Assembly: GCA_034508935.3 (NCBI GenBank)
Contig: CM067444.1
Location: 54,363,884 to 54,427,883, forward strand
Length of the DNA stretch: 64,000 bases
DNA from: Berghia stephanieae
Lineage: Eukaryota > Mollusca > Gastropoda > Nudibranchia > Aeolidiidae
Reading direction: 5' to 3'
A model generated the notes under the pieces. The model saw nothing but the letters and a program-made list of their open reading frames with translations, was not told where the DNA came from and did not search any database. The translations under genes and the position numbers were made by a program. Below, in pieces: positions 38,235 through 50,571 of the stretch (positions are counted from its first letter, which is position 1; each line of letters starts with the position of its first letter).

Positions 38235-39419
38235 CAGTAGAATTACTTTAAACCGAAATTTTGGGGACCTTCTAAACCATTTCGGTTTAAAGACATTTTG
38301 GTTTAAAGCAAGTTCCCGTTTTGCAATGTTTTTCAAGGTAGTAACTAGCCTATTTAAGGAATTTGTTCATTTAATCGTATCATGGGTTTCCCGTTAAATG
38401 GAGTTGTTGAATAAATGCTGTCTTCGTAACCATTAATTTTTTTATTTTTTTTTTGTGTGTTTTAAAAATATTTTTGGGGGTTTTCGTTTTCAATTCAAAA
38501 TTGTTGAAAGAGTTGAGTTCGGGATGTCGTGTATTTTACATATCTCCGTCTTGATCAACTTTTTTTTTTCATAGACTTCACATAGTATTTTGATTTTAAA
38601 CTCAAACGTGTAAGCACAGTGCTTTCTTTTAGACATCTTTTAGTAAAATGCAAAGCTTAAATAAGATCGAAAGCTCTTGTGCGATAATTGATAATGAATG
38701 ATGTGCAGCTACTCAGAGGTGAAGTGAAATGGAAATGAAAAGGCGTGTCAATGCTAAGCTGTCTACTACACATCTCTCTTTTGTTGAAAAGCCATTAGGT
38801 TCAAAGGCCTAATTACATAGAACCTCCCCCCCCCCTCACACACCCATTTAAACAAAGTGGAAATGAAACGGCATGTCAATGGTAAGTTGTCTACCACCCC
38901 CCCCCCCCCCCTCCTTATCGTCCTGTTGAAAATCCAGTCAGTTCCAAAGCATGAACACACGAGCGAGAACATCTCGCTTGCGTGATTCTACACCCCAACT
39001 CCCCCTCTTTCCTCATTTTTTGCCTGCCAGTCAACCGCTGTCTTCCTTTGTCTGTGCGATTGTGGTGTGAATGCCCTGGTGTTTGGCCAAGCCCAAGTGC
39101 AGTGATTGAAGTGTTTGCCTCCCCCCCCCCCCCCCCCCCACCCCACCCATCACCCTCATCTTATACTTACGCTCTGTTTAATATCGCCGGGCATTATTAC
39201 GTGTGGCCACCTTCCCGAATTGTTGAAGACAAATAGAGAGAGAAAAAGGGAAGGTGCTCTCAGGTTGTTTCGGTTTAAAGAAAGTCCTGCTTAGAAGTAT
39301 TTCGGTTCATCGTAAGAATTAATACAAAGATAATGAAGAAACTCGTACAATTTATTAAATTCTTTGCGGTTTAAGGTATTTTTCGGTTTAGCTTCTTTCG
39401 GTTTAAAGTAATTTTACTG
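38235..39419. mobile_element. Non-autonomous pogo/Tigger-like DNA transposon
   Basis: The left end CAGTAGAATTACTTTAAACC continues GAAATTTTGG. The right end in reverse complement reads CAGTAAAATTACTTTAAACC, then GAAAG. Both ends are flanked by TA (38233-38234 and 39420-39421). A TA target, CAGT termini and sub-terminal GGTTTAAAG motifs fit the pogo/Tigger branch of Tc1/mariner. No transposase frame is present, so the element depends on another copy. Inside are poly-C tracts and a ~95-bp tandem duplication (38722-38807 and 38852-38951). Confidence 0.85.
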
Positions 39420-39421
39420 TA

Positions 39422-40991
<1,570 letters not shown>

Positions 40992-43900
40992 TCAGTTGCT
41001 CGCTGCAGATTTCTCTTCACCAGGAGGAGGTTGCTGGTTGTTTTTAATTTTATAATCCTTGAGGGCAGCTTTAATGGCATCTTCAGCAAGCACTGAAACG
41101 AAAGAAAATGTAAAATTGAATACAACACATGGGATATCTTCTCCATTAACTGTGTTTCTGTGAGAGTTTTGGTAGTATTTTGGGAATACGTTTTTATTAT
41201 AATATAAGAGTCAATTATATCTTGAAGTACATGTCTATTTAAAGGGTTTCTCTTAAGTTCATTTTGAAATTAAAAAAGATGAAGAAATAAGTCATGACAC
41301 CTCGAATGGTTTATAATCAGCAGACGCGAAGAATGTCATGCCTTGCCCATTAGACAAAGGTTAATATATGTATAATGTTTAAGATAAACTGCATCACGTC
41401 TGCCTACATAGGATATCTCCTCTGAATTCCTCCCTCTGCTTGGATACGTTACAGTTGTATAAACTACTTGATACTAGGCAAACAAAATAGTATAATGCAC
41501 ACGTTTTTTTCTACTTGAGTATGAGCATTAAAAAAAAAAAAAGCAAGATTATTAATTGATCAATATAACTATCAGCAACAACAATTTGACTTACTTGAGC
41601 AATGAAGCTTAACTGGAGGAAGTGACAATTCTTTAGCGATCTGTGTATTCTTAATCCCCAGTGCTTCATCCATCTAAAAAAAAAAAGAGAGAGTTTGGAA
41701 TTGTGCGGCTATGTGGTCTTGTGGACTGACTCTAGCTTTCAGACCGGAAGGTCCTGGGTTTGAGCTTCCCTCAGCACATAGTTGACTCCTTGGAAAAGGC
41801 TCTTTTCTCACATTCTCTCACCGTACTCAGGAGTAAAATGAGTACCTGACCGTTAACAGCATTGCGTCTGTCAGATAAATTGTAATGTCACATAACCGTC
41901 ATGTCATGTTCTACCTTTTACGTGTTCACAGCCGTATATTTCATTAAAAATCTTTTACTTTAGTTTTCTCCCCACTCACCCCCAATGCAAACGACCCACC
42001 ATCAATGACGGGAGCCCACCATGTGGTTATGTCATAACAGCTGTCCAGAACATGAGGAATGGCTATAATTTATCCCTGCAGGTAGAATCACCGCTTGGGT
42101 TTCATTGTCAGCCAGGAAATAGGAAAATTTTCATAAAATCATTGATTTTTACACTGCAATTGTTGACCGTACACTTCTAGGTTTTTATATGGATAGAACG
42201 GCCATATTTTCACCTTTAAGACGCAATTATTTTCATTGATATCAAGAAATGGCGAGTATACTTTACTCTTCCTTGAACAATCTATATTTCTCTTTTTAAA
42301 AATCAACATGAAAAATATCTTAATTTAATAAAATATTTAAAATTTATATTTACTGAAATTTGTTACCCTAACCCACAGTGGGGAATATAAGAGTAATAAT
42401 CTACCTTTAATTTGGTATTTTTTTCAAAAATTTGTAATGAAAGGTTTTTGCACAATTGATGTGTAAATACATACTGTTTATTTCCTTGTTGGCTAACAAA
42501 ATAAGTATTCAGACTAACTTAATCTAGATAAGAAATTCTAGCGGTGTTTAATATAAGAACATTAACATGAACATGATGATAACGGTGTTATTTGAAACGG
42601 GTATTCAGAATGATATTTTAAAGAGAAATTATTGTGTTTTACCAAATTAGCAGGCATTTAGGTGATAGCCATTACATTATTATCATGAAAATGATCATTA
42701 TTATCATCATCATCATCATTATTATTATTATCATTATCCTTATTAATATTATTATTATAATTACTATCATCATCATTATCATTATTATTATTATTATTAT
42801 CAGATCTATACAAACTTCAGAGGAATACATATAACATATCTTTACCTAAGAATTGTCAATTGACATTACTAAAGCCAGTTCATTTTGATCATTTGATCAA
42901 CAAACCCCGACAATGCGGTGATCACGCTTTTTTTATTGTTCTCAAAAAGGATATTGCTGTACAGGTGAGCAGATATCAACAATGCTTCATTACAAAATGA
43001 CTTTAATTATATATTTTTACTCTGTGAATATTGACGATTAATGCAGTATTTCTCATTAATTTATATAAACTCAGATAACTCTGTAATTTTTTATTATATG
43101 GTTTGAAGTAATTAAAATTTCTGACCCATTTTTAGGGTTATTTCCTTTAAAATTATTAAAATTTGAAACAATTGTGCAATTTAGTATCAAAATCTGAAAC
43201 TTATTAGCCTCAGGCTCTCGGGTCAATATAATTCTAGATAACTGTCAAAAATTGTATACTAATATGATGTTCCAAATATACTTATTATTTTTCCTAAAAC
43301 TCAAGACTCAATCTATCGAAGCTGAAATTTAAACTCACCGTTTTCCCTTTCACCCACTCTGTGGCAAGAGAGCTTGAGGCAATTGCTGAACCACAGCCAA
43401 ATGTTTTAAATTTGGCATCTATGATTTTTCCATTATCATCAACTTTAATCTGGAAAGGATTATGAATAATATGTCTTGTCATACATAAATCAACAGAGAG
43501 AAAAATATTAAAACAAATGAACTATTTAAATCTTAAGGCTGCAAAACCAGGAAAAAATGGTTTCAAAGAAAATGTAAATGAGAAATGTTCTTTTGGCTTG
43601 TTAATAGCCACTAATTGCTATCACAAGTTGTTAAAGCATGAAGAAAAATATAAAACTGAGCTCTCCAAAGAGGAAATGACACTTTTCTGAGTCCCTTTGA
43701 CAAGGTTCATTTCATACATTCTATAAATAATATTTTAAAATGAATGTGTGTGGGCAAATTTCCATTAAAAATTGAATATAAAGGAACTAGTATCTGGTAT
43801 CCTTCTATCCTTTGCTAAGGTCTTAAGTCATTGAAAATTTTAAGTAATTGCTTAAGGTTTGTTTCAAAAAATATTTTAATGTTCTGAGTAAGCTTATGAA

Positions 43901-45339
43901 TGATTCATTCATCTTTTATGAGTAATGATCTCATCAAAGACCTAAAAAAAAACCAGAAGATATTAAATTGACAAGACCTACTTGAAGCTTCATGACATCG
44001 CCACATGCCGGTGCTCCTACCAGACCTGTCCCAACATTTTTGTCTTCTTTGTCCAATGATCCGACATTTCTTGGGTTTTCATAATGGTCAATAACCTTGC
44101 AGAGAAAATTTAAAATATAGTTCAATGATAGAACAAATTGTGAAAACTTAAGAATAATAAAATAAATAAAACAATGATATCTAAAGTCAAATTCAAATAG
44201 AGTTTTTTTGCAGCCCAGGAAAATGGGTCAAAGTGACTTTTTTATAAGTATTATCATATGTGGAAGCTGAGTTATTGTAATTCAGAAGAAATCTTTGGAA
44301 GAAATTTCTTCTGGAAAGACACAATCAAATATAACCACAGGACAGATGGCTCGATAGTGTAGTGGTTAAGCTGTTAGACTCTAGAGCGGAACATTCCGGT
44401 TTTTGAATCCCAAATGAGGAAAATTCTTTAAAAATCAAAAATCTTTTAAAATTTATTTTAATTTTATATACAGTGCAAAGCAGATATGTCAACAACACTT
44501 ATATCGACATGACATCAACAAAGTCTGTTTTTTTTCCCCCCGCTATATTACATTAGTATATAATGATTGCATATATATTGACATTAATTTGACCACAGGG
44601 CGGTTGTATTGATATTTTGAACCATCTATACCAGGAATAATTCGTCAATTAAAAAAATAATACAATTTGTATACGGTCAAGATATCTTGAAGTAAAGTAA
44701 AACATATCAGCCAATGAAAATTCAGAGATTTCCCACTGTGATTTAAAATAACCAAAGAAAATGTGAGATTATCGTCCAATAACATCCCATCGTAATTGAT
44801 CAGAACTGTAATGTCTACCGGTCATGTCTAGTCCCAGGCTGCCATCATTTGTCGGTACTGACACCAGTAACAGGAATTCACAGTATCGACATTACTTGAC
44901 TTTCAACAAATAGGCAAACAAGAAATGCCCCTCACATCACACACTACGTGCGAGATTGTCTATCTGTCATCTTTGCAAGTTGCCGGCCAATCCCGGTCTG
45001 AAATCTGAGTGTCAGTAAATGAGACAGACCCCCCCCCCCCTCCTCCAAAAATAAAATAAAATAAACAAACAAAATCAATTTCTCTTATATGCAGTACTGA
45101 TGCTCAGCTTCTCTGTCTCAATATTACTGGCAAGGTCAATGCCACTATTACTGGTACTCAGTCTCCATACCAATCGGCAATTGTTAAATTTTAGAAGTTA
45201 GAAGACGTCATTGCTACGGATGTGGAGTCAAATGAGGATAGTGCACCATCAGGACAAGTTTCCAGCCATGCCACCACAGTAGCTATCACGACCCTCAAAT
45301 GTTTTGCAAAGCAACTTCATGAGGGTGTTATTATTATTA

Positions 45340-45374
<35 letters not shown>

Positions 45375-45428
45375 TAATTAATTAATTAACAATGCCCACA
45401 CTGCAGACGCGACTGCTGCTGCAGAGGC

Positions 45429-45460
<32 letters not shown>

Positions 45461-45587
45461 GTGATCATGATTAATAAAACTACGAGGCAGTCACTTTATG
45501 TCAGCTTTGACATTTCGTATACAGATGGAGAGATAGATGTGTATAGAGATAGATAGATAGATAGATAAGAGAGAGAGAGAGAGAGAG

Positions 45588-45641
<54 letters not shown>

Positions 45642-45948
45642 CAAGAGAGAAGAAATAAGGGCTGGAAACCACTGAGTGTCACTCCCAGTGATTAACATCC
45701 TACACCTCTCACTCTCATGCCCATGGTCATCCAGTCCTTTAAGTTACCTCTCTGGGGGGGGGGCCTTCCGAACGCTCCTACATCCCCAGTATTCTTTTTT
45801 TTTTATAATGTCTAACTACTAATAGGGGCAGGGGGTTTGGGAGGGGAAACTTTTTTTTTAAAGTTTCCCCCCTCCCAAACCCTCTACTAGAACATTATTT
45901 AAAAAATGAATAGTGGCAATAGTGGGGATGTAGGTAGGAGCTTTCAGA

Positions 45949-46032
<84 letters not shown>

Positions 46033-46416
46033 TCAAAACGGTGATGTCAGCAGAACCAGAGAAAAGAATATAATAGGTGCGGGAACGTTATTAGTACACT
46101 TGATAATCCTGCGTTGGTGATAAACCAGGAATACCCTTATCTGGGCCACCTTTTTATTCGAGACATGGGATACTTCCGATGCTATCTATACCATTGCAGG
46201 AGTGAGTGACTTGGACTTGGACAAATTGAAGTTGTTGAATTGATATTCCCAAATATTGAACGGGCGTGATTGTCTTTTTTAAATTCTAAATATATTTAAA
46301 ATAAAACTAAAGTAACTTACATTTTTGTGATAACTTGCAGCTGGAAGAATTGATCTGATTTCTGGATGTAAAATTATTTTTTTCCCAACCTCTTTTGCTC
46401 CTCGAAATAACGCCAT
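40992..46416 (-). CDS. ISCU: ISCU, mitochondrial iron-sulfur cluster assembly scaffold, complete
   Basis: Five minus-strand exons: 46321-46416 (ATG), 43982-44095, 43339-43449, 41595-41673, 40992-41092 (stop TGA). They give 166 aa, against 167 in human. ISCU receives sulfur from NFS1 and builds 2Fe-2S clusters in the mitochondrial matrix. The N-terminus ([14 protein letters not shown]) is basic and fits a matrix presequence. The cluster cysteines are present: Cys63 ([10 protein letters not shown]), Cys89 ([12 protein letters not shown]) and Cys132 ([10 protein letters not shown]). LPPVK is the HSPA9 chaperone-binding motif. Tyr29 (SYHKN) matches the human Tyr35 needed for ferredoxin-driven persulfide reduction. 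Met134 matches human Met140, the form that depends on frataxin. All splice sites are GT-AG and phases agree. It starts 256 bp from parkin on the opposite strand. Confidence 0.98.
41703..41885 (+). mobile_element. tRNA-derived SINE in ISCU intron 4
   Basis: GGCTATGTGGTCTTGTGGAC (A-box), CAGACCGGAAGGTCCTGG and GTTTGAGCTTCC (B-box) form a tRNA-like head. The body GGCTCTTTTCTCACATTCTC, GTACTCAGGAGTAAAATGAG, TACCTGACC contains the same central motif as the 5S-type SINEs, so two different heads share one body type. Confidence 0.7.
42690..42800. repeat. Degenerate (ATT/ATC)n
   Basis: Interrupted ATT/ATC repeats in ISCU intron 3. The rest of that intron (41674-43338) is AT-rich with no coding signal on either strand. 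Confidence 0.9.
44343..44425 (+). mobile_element. tRNA-derived SINE head in ISCU intron 1
   Basis: GGCTCGATAGTGTAGTGGTT (A-box), AGACTCTAGAGCGGAACATT and CCGGTTTTTGAATCCC (B-box). The body decays into AT-rich DNA. Sequence differs from the other SINE heads in the window. Confidence 0.65.
45326..45640. repeat. Cluster of (ATT)n, (TTAA)n, (GAT)n, (GATA)n and (GA)n
   Basis: Five short simple repeats follow one another in ISCU intron 1: ATT (45329-45372), TTAA-type (45371-45389), GAT (45429-45460), GATA (45548-45566) and GA (45569-45640). Confidence 0.95.
45764..45951. mobile_element. Foldback palindrome between (GA)n and (CT)n
   Basis: The left arm CCTTCCGAACGCTCCTACAT, then GGGTTTGGGAGGGGAAACTT, is mirrored by the right arm (reverse complement CCTTCTGAAAGCTCCTACCT, GGGTTTGGGAGGGGGGAAAC). 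The arms are about 90 bp around a T9 centre near 45865. It is flanked outside by (GA)n at 45569-45640 and (CT)n at 45952-46032, which are complementary and extend the palindrome. Confidence 0.8.
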
Positions 46417-46672
46417 GTTGATGTTTACTATGTAACTGACAACTGACCTTCAACTTCCCCAACCCGCCAATTCTTTATTTTCACCGAACAAGAGTTTCAC
46501 AACAATAGCAGAACACTTTTGTTCCCAAGATTTTTTCTGGTTCAATGAGAAATGAAAAATATGAGATCGACCTAACGTTGGAAAAGATAATTGAGGTGTT
46601 AAGGCTTTGAGAATAGTTTGCGAAAAATAGGTATTAGAGACTCTAAGAATGTCACATCATAAATAATGAACG
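46417..46672. promoter_or_regulatory. Bidirectional ISCU/parkin promoter region
   Basis: These 256 bp lie between the ISCU ATG (minus) and the parkin ATG (plus) and must hold both start sites or short 5' UTRs. There is no TATA box at a convincing position. A CCAAT motif occurs in CCCGCCAATTC (about 46463-46473). The shared use is inferred from spacing alone. Confidence 0.65.
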
Positions 46673-47683
46673 ATGGCGATGTCACAGCCGGCAGATATAT
46701 TAATTACAGTCAAATTTGATTCCAATAAGACATGCACTTTTTCTGTAAAAAATGACACGAAGATAGTCGAGGTTAAAGAGATTGCCGGAGTGGAAGCCCG
46801 TTGCTTGCCCTCCTCTCTCAATTTAGTATTTGCTGGGCAGCTGCTTGATGATCATAAGACAGTTAAGGTAGGTCGACCAACAAGTCATCCTCCAGAGTTT
46901 CTATATGGATGTTCATCGGATTTAATCCCCTGTATTCTATATTCCTGTAATTTTTAAATATTTAATCTGACTGCTCATAAAACATTTCATTATGCTCCTA
47001 CTCATATGCTTTGAATACTTTATTCAAACTCCCACTAAGCATTATTTTGGACCGTATTTCCATTTCACACAATACAAGTTGGCTTTAATTTTAATACGTC
47101 ATCTTTGAACTGACATTCTTACATGAATATCAGTCGCTGCTTACTGACACTGACACACACTTTCCCTCTTGGGTCGAGTGGGGTTATGTAATGAATACGC
47201 TCTTAACCCAAAGACATAGTGCCGTCAGATTTTCAATCATTATCACTCGTCAAATCACTGGCCATGCTTAACATTGCTGGACTTTGTTGCAAGATGGGAC
47301 ATTGACATCAGCCGCGGATGCCATACACAGTTGATGGGTCTATTTATCTGAGGCATCATTGATTGCAATCTGCCATCCACAGAACTCTAAGGTTTAAGAC
47401 TTTTTTATAAGGTAAGGGTCATCATAATCCATTGATATTTAAAGAGACCATTTCCTGGTCAAATCGGAAAAAAAGTGTTTTGTCACTGAATGACTGCATT
47501 GTACATAAGTATACATGCTCCATTTTATTTTTTTATTTTTTATTTTGTTTTGTTTTATTTTTCAGGATTATAACCTTATGGGGCAGACTACTCTCCATGC
47601 ATTTTCTATCTCCAGAAAGTCCACTGGAACTGAAGAAAATGATTCTGAATCATCTGGTCTACAGCATACACCAAATGATATAG
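46673..47683 (+). CDS. PRKN: Parkin exons 1-2: ubiquitin-like domain
   Basis: Exons 46673-46867 and 47566-47683. [40 protein letters not shown] and [19 protein letters not shown] follow the parkin UBL fold (human VIFAGKELRNDWTVQNCDL). By alignment through the following His (human His68, here His76), human Ser65, the PINK1 phosphorylation site, corresponds to Thr73 (GQTTLH). A Ser/Glu-rich linker ([13 protein letters not shown]) closes the second exon. Confidence 0.93.
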
Positions 47684-50491
47684 GTTGGACTCTTTTTTTT
47701 CTCAAATGATAATTTTTAGATATTATAACTAACTGGGTAATTTTTCTAATATTTTTTTATATTCCATCGTGTGTTTTTTTTTTTTTTTGTTTCATGGCTT
47801 TGAATCCTTTAATTCATTTTGTCTCATCCCCAGGCCACAATCGATTTTTCATCTATTGCAAAGTTTGTGATTATGTAAATCCAGGAAAATTGCGAGTATG
47901 TTGTCGTTTATGTGGGAGTTCATTATTTCTTGTTGAAAAGGTTAGTTCAAGTTTTTATTCTATTCTTCCTAACTATTGTCAGTAGATATTCCCACACAAT
48001 ATTGCAGGGGCGATTTTCATAAAGGACTTTGAATAAAGATAACCAGCTGGGAAATAACATTGATTCACACGTATATACCCGTATGATGGGATATCTAATT
48101 TATACACACAGAAAGCATGTGCAGGATAGATTGTTTCACTCCGTTGTGTACTTATTTTCAGGTCTGTTTACCCATATTGTTATGGTTTCACTGTCGTATT
48201 AGATTTATTCTCAAATCATCACACAATATGGTTCATTACAACAAAATAAAATCAAGACCATTATTGCATTTGGTTATCAGACCTGCTTATGTGTGCACAT
48301 AGTTTTACCCTGACCAATATAAAATTGAAATTATGCCCAACAGATTACACATAGACGTTTTCAATTAAACATGTTTAACAGTAATATCAATTTTATTTGA
48401 TTTATTGAATTCAGGGCCCTTCAAATTGGGAGGATATATCTTCTGACACCACCATTAAAGGGCAATGTCAAAACCAGGAATGTATTGGTACCGTGCCAGT
48501 AAGTTTTTTTTGTTAATATTTCCAAGTCTTAATCATTTTATTTCATCTTGTGTCTGTAGTATGTAAAACTATTATAGTAGATAGTGTTAGTTGTTTGTTT
48601 TATATTTAAGGCAATACATTTCCACACTAAATCAAAATATTTTCTTACCATGGTAAATAATTTGTCCTTCAGTCAAGCTTTTATTATTGTAGCGAGATTT
48701 GGGCACACATGCATGGTGAACACAAATAGATACCCGCAAATGTTTACAAACAAATAGTGCAGAAATATCTTGCTTGAACAGAGAACCTCAGGACATATGT
48801 AGAGGCATTTGCTGACCCACAAAACCTATCAATTGTCAAAATAATGAATCTCTCATGATACCGGGGCAGCACGTGAATATGAAAAATACTCTGAAGTTCA
48901 TGTACACGAACGCAGACAGTGTGATGAATAAGAGAGAGGAGCTAAAGGCTATGGCAGAAGAAGAAGATCCAGATGTGATAGCAATAACAGAAGCTAAGCC
49001 AAAGAATGCAACAACACACCCAACCATAGCAGAGTTAGGTATTGAGGGATACACTATAATAGCTAGCAGAGATTTTGAAACTTCCGGCAGAGGAGTATAC
49101 TTATTGGTGAGGGAGAACCTCAAGGTTAACCCCATAGAGGAACTCACAGATCACGACTTTAGGGAGAGCGCTTGGTGCTCGATTGGAGTAACTGGACAAA
49201 GTCAGATACTAGTAGGAGTGATTTATCGGAGCCCAAATAGCACAGGAGAAAATAATGAGAGAATGTTGGAGATGATAAGGAGAGCATCACAAAAAAAGCA
49301 TTCAGAGATAATTATTATGGGAGACTTCAACATGCCGGAACTGGAGTGGAAAGGGATGGACGAACCAAAAGAGGGAAGCCTGGAGGAAAGTTTCATAGAA
49401 ACCATTGAAGATTGCTACCTACAACAGATAATAAAAGAACCCACAAGACAGAGAAAAAACCAGAAGCCCAACGTATTGGACTTGATATTGATGGAGGAAG
49501 AAAATGACATAATCGACCTAAGCCTGAGCCACCCACTGGGAAAAAGCGACCATGCGACCATATTCCTAAAACTGAGGGCGACATCAGAGACTGTAGATGA
49601 AAAACTAACACTCAGATATAGGAAGGCTGATCTAGAGAGTATGAAAGAGGAACTGGGGCATATCAAATGGGAGGAAATACTAATCGAGGACACCGTAGGA
49701 AACAACGGGAGTAGATTTACCAGAGTACTTAACCAATGCTTCGAGAAAAAACATCCCGAAAAGCAGAGGGAACCGGGTTGGGAGAAGAAATCAACCTTGG
49801 ATGACGCAGGAAGTGAGAGAGGCATTACGGAAGAAGAAGGCAGTAAATAGAAGATACTCTAGAAGCAAAAAGGAAGAGGATTTGGACAAATACAAAAGAG
49901 TGATAAACGCAACTACTAAAATAGTCCGACAAGCGCATCAAAAGTATGAGAACAAGATAGCAGAGGAAACGAAAGAAAATCCTAAGGTATTCTGGAGTTA
50001 TGTAAACAGTAAAATGAAGACAAGACAGGGAACCTGTGACATAAAAAAAGAAGATGGCACTTGGGCATCTGAAGATGAAGACAAGGCAGAGGTGCTAAAT
50101 CTCTTCTTTGCAAGTGTCTTTACAGTGGAGAACCAGAAAAACTTGCCAGATATTGCTAAAAGAAGTAATCTAGATACTACACAATGGCCGATTACTGAAG
50201 AGAGAGTAATGAAGAGACTACAAAACCTAAAGGAGAGTAAATCACCTGGACCTGACAAACTTCATCCTTACATCCTAAAAAACTTAGCAGAGCAGCTAGT
50301 AGAACCCCTAACCAAGATATTTAACCAGTCGATGAAAGAAGGAAGACTACCAAGGGAATGGAAAGAAGCTAACGTCACAGCCATATTCAAGAAGGGAGAC
50401 AGAAAAAATCCAGAAAACTACAGACCAGTGAGCCTGACATCTGTCGTCTGCAAGCTCATTGAACAGCTGATTAGAGAAGAAATGGTCGATC

Positions 50492-50571
<80 letters not shown>

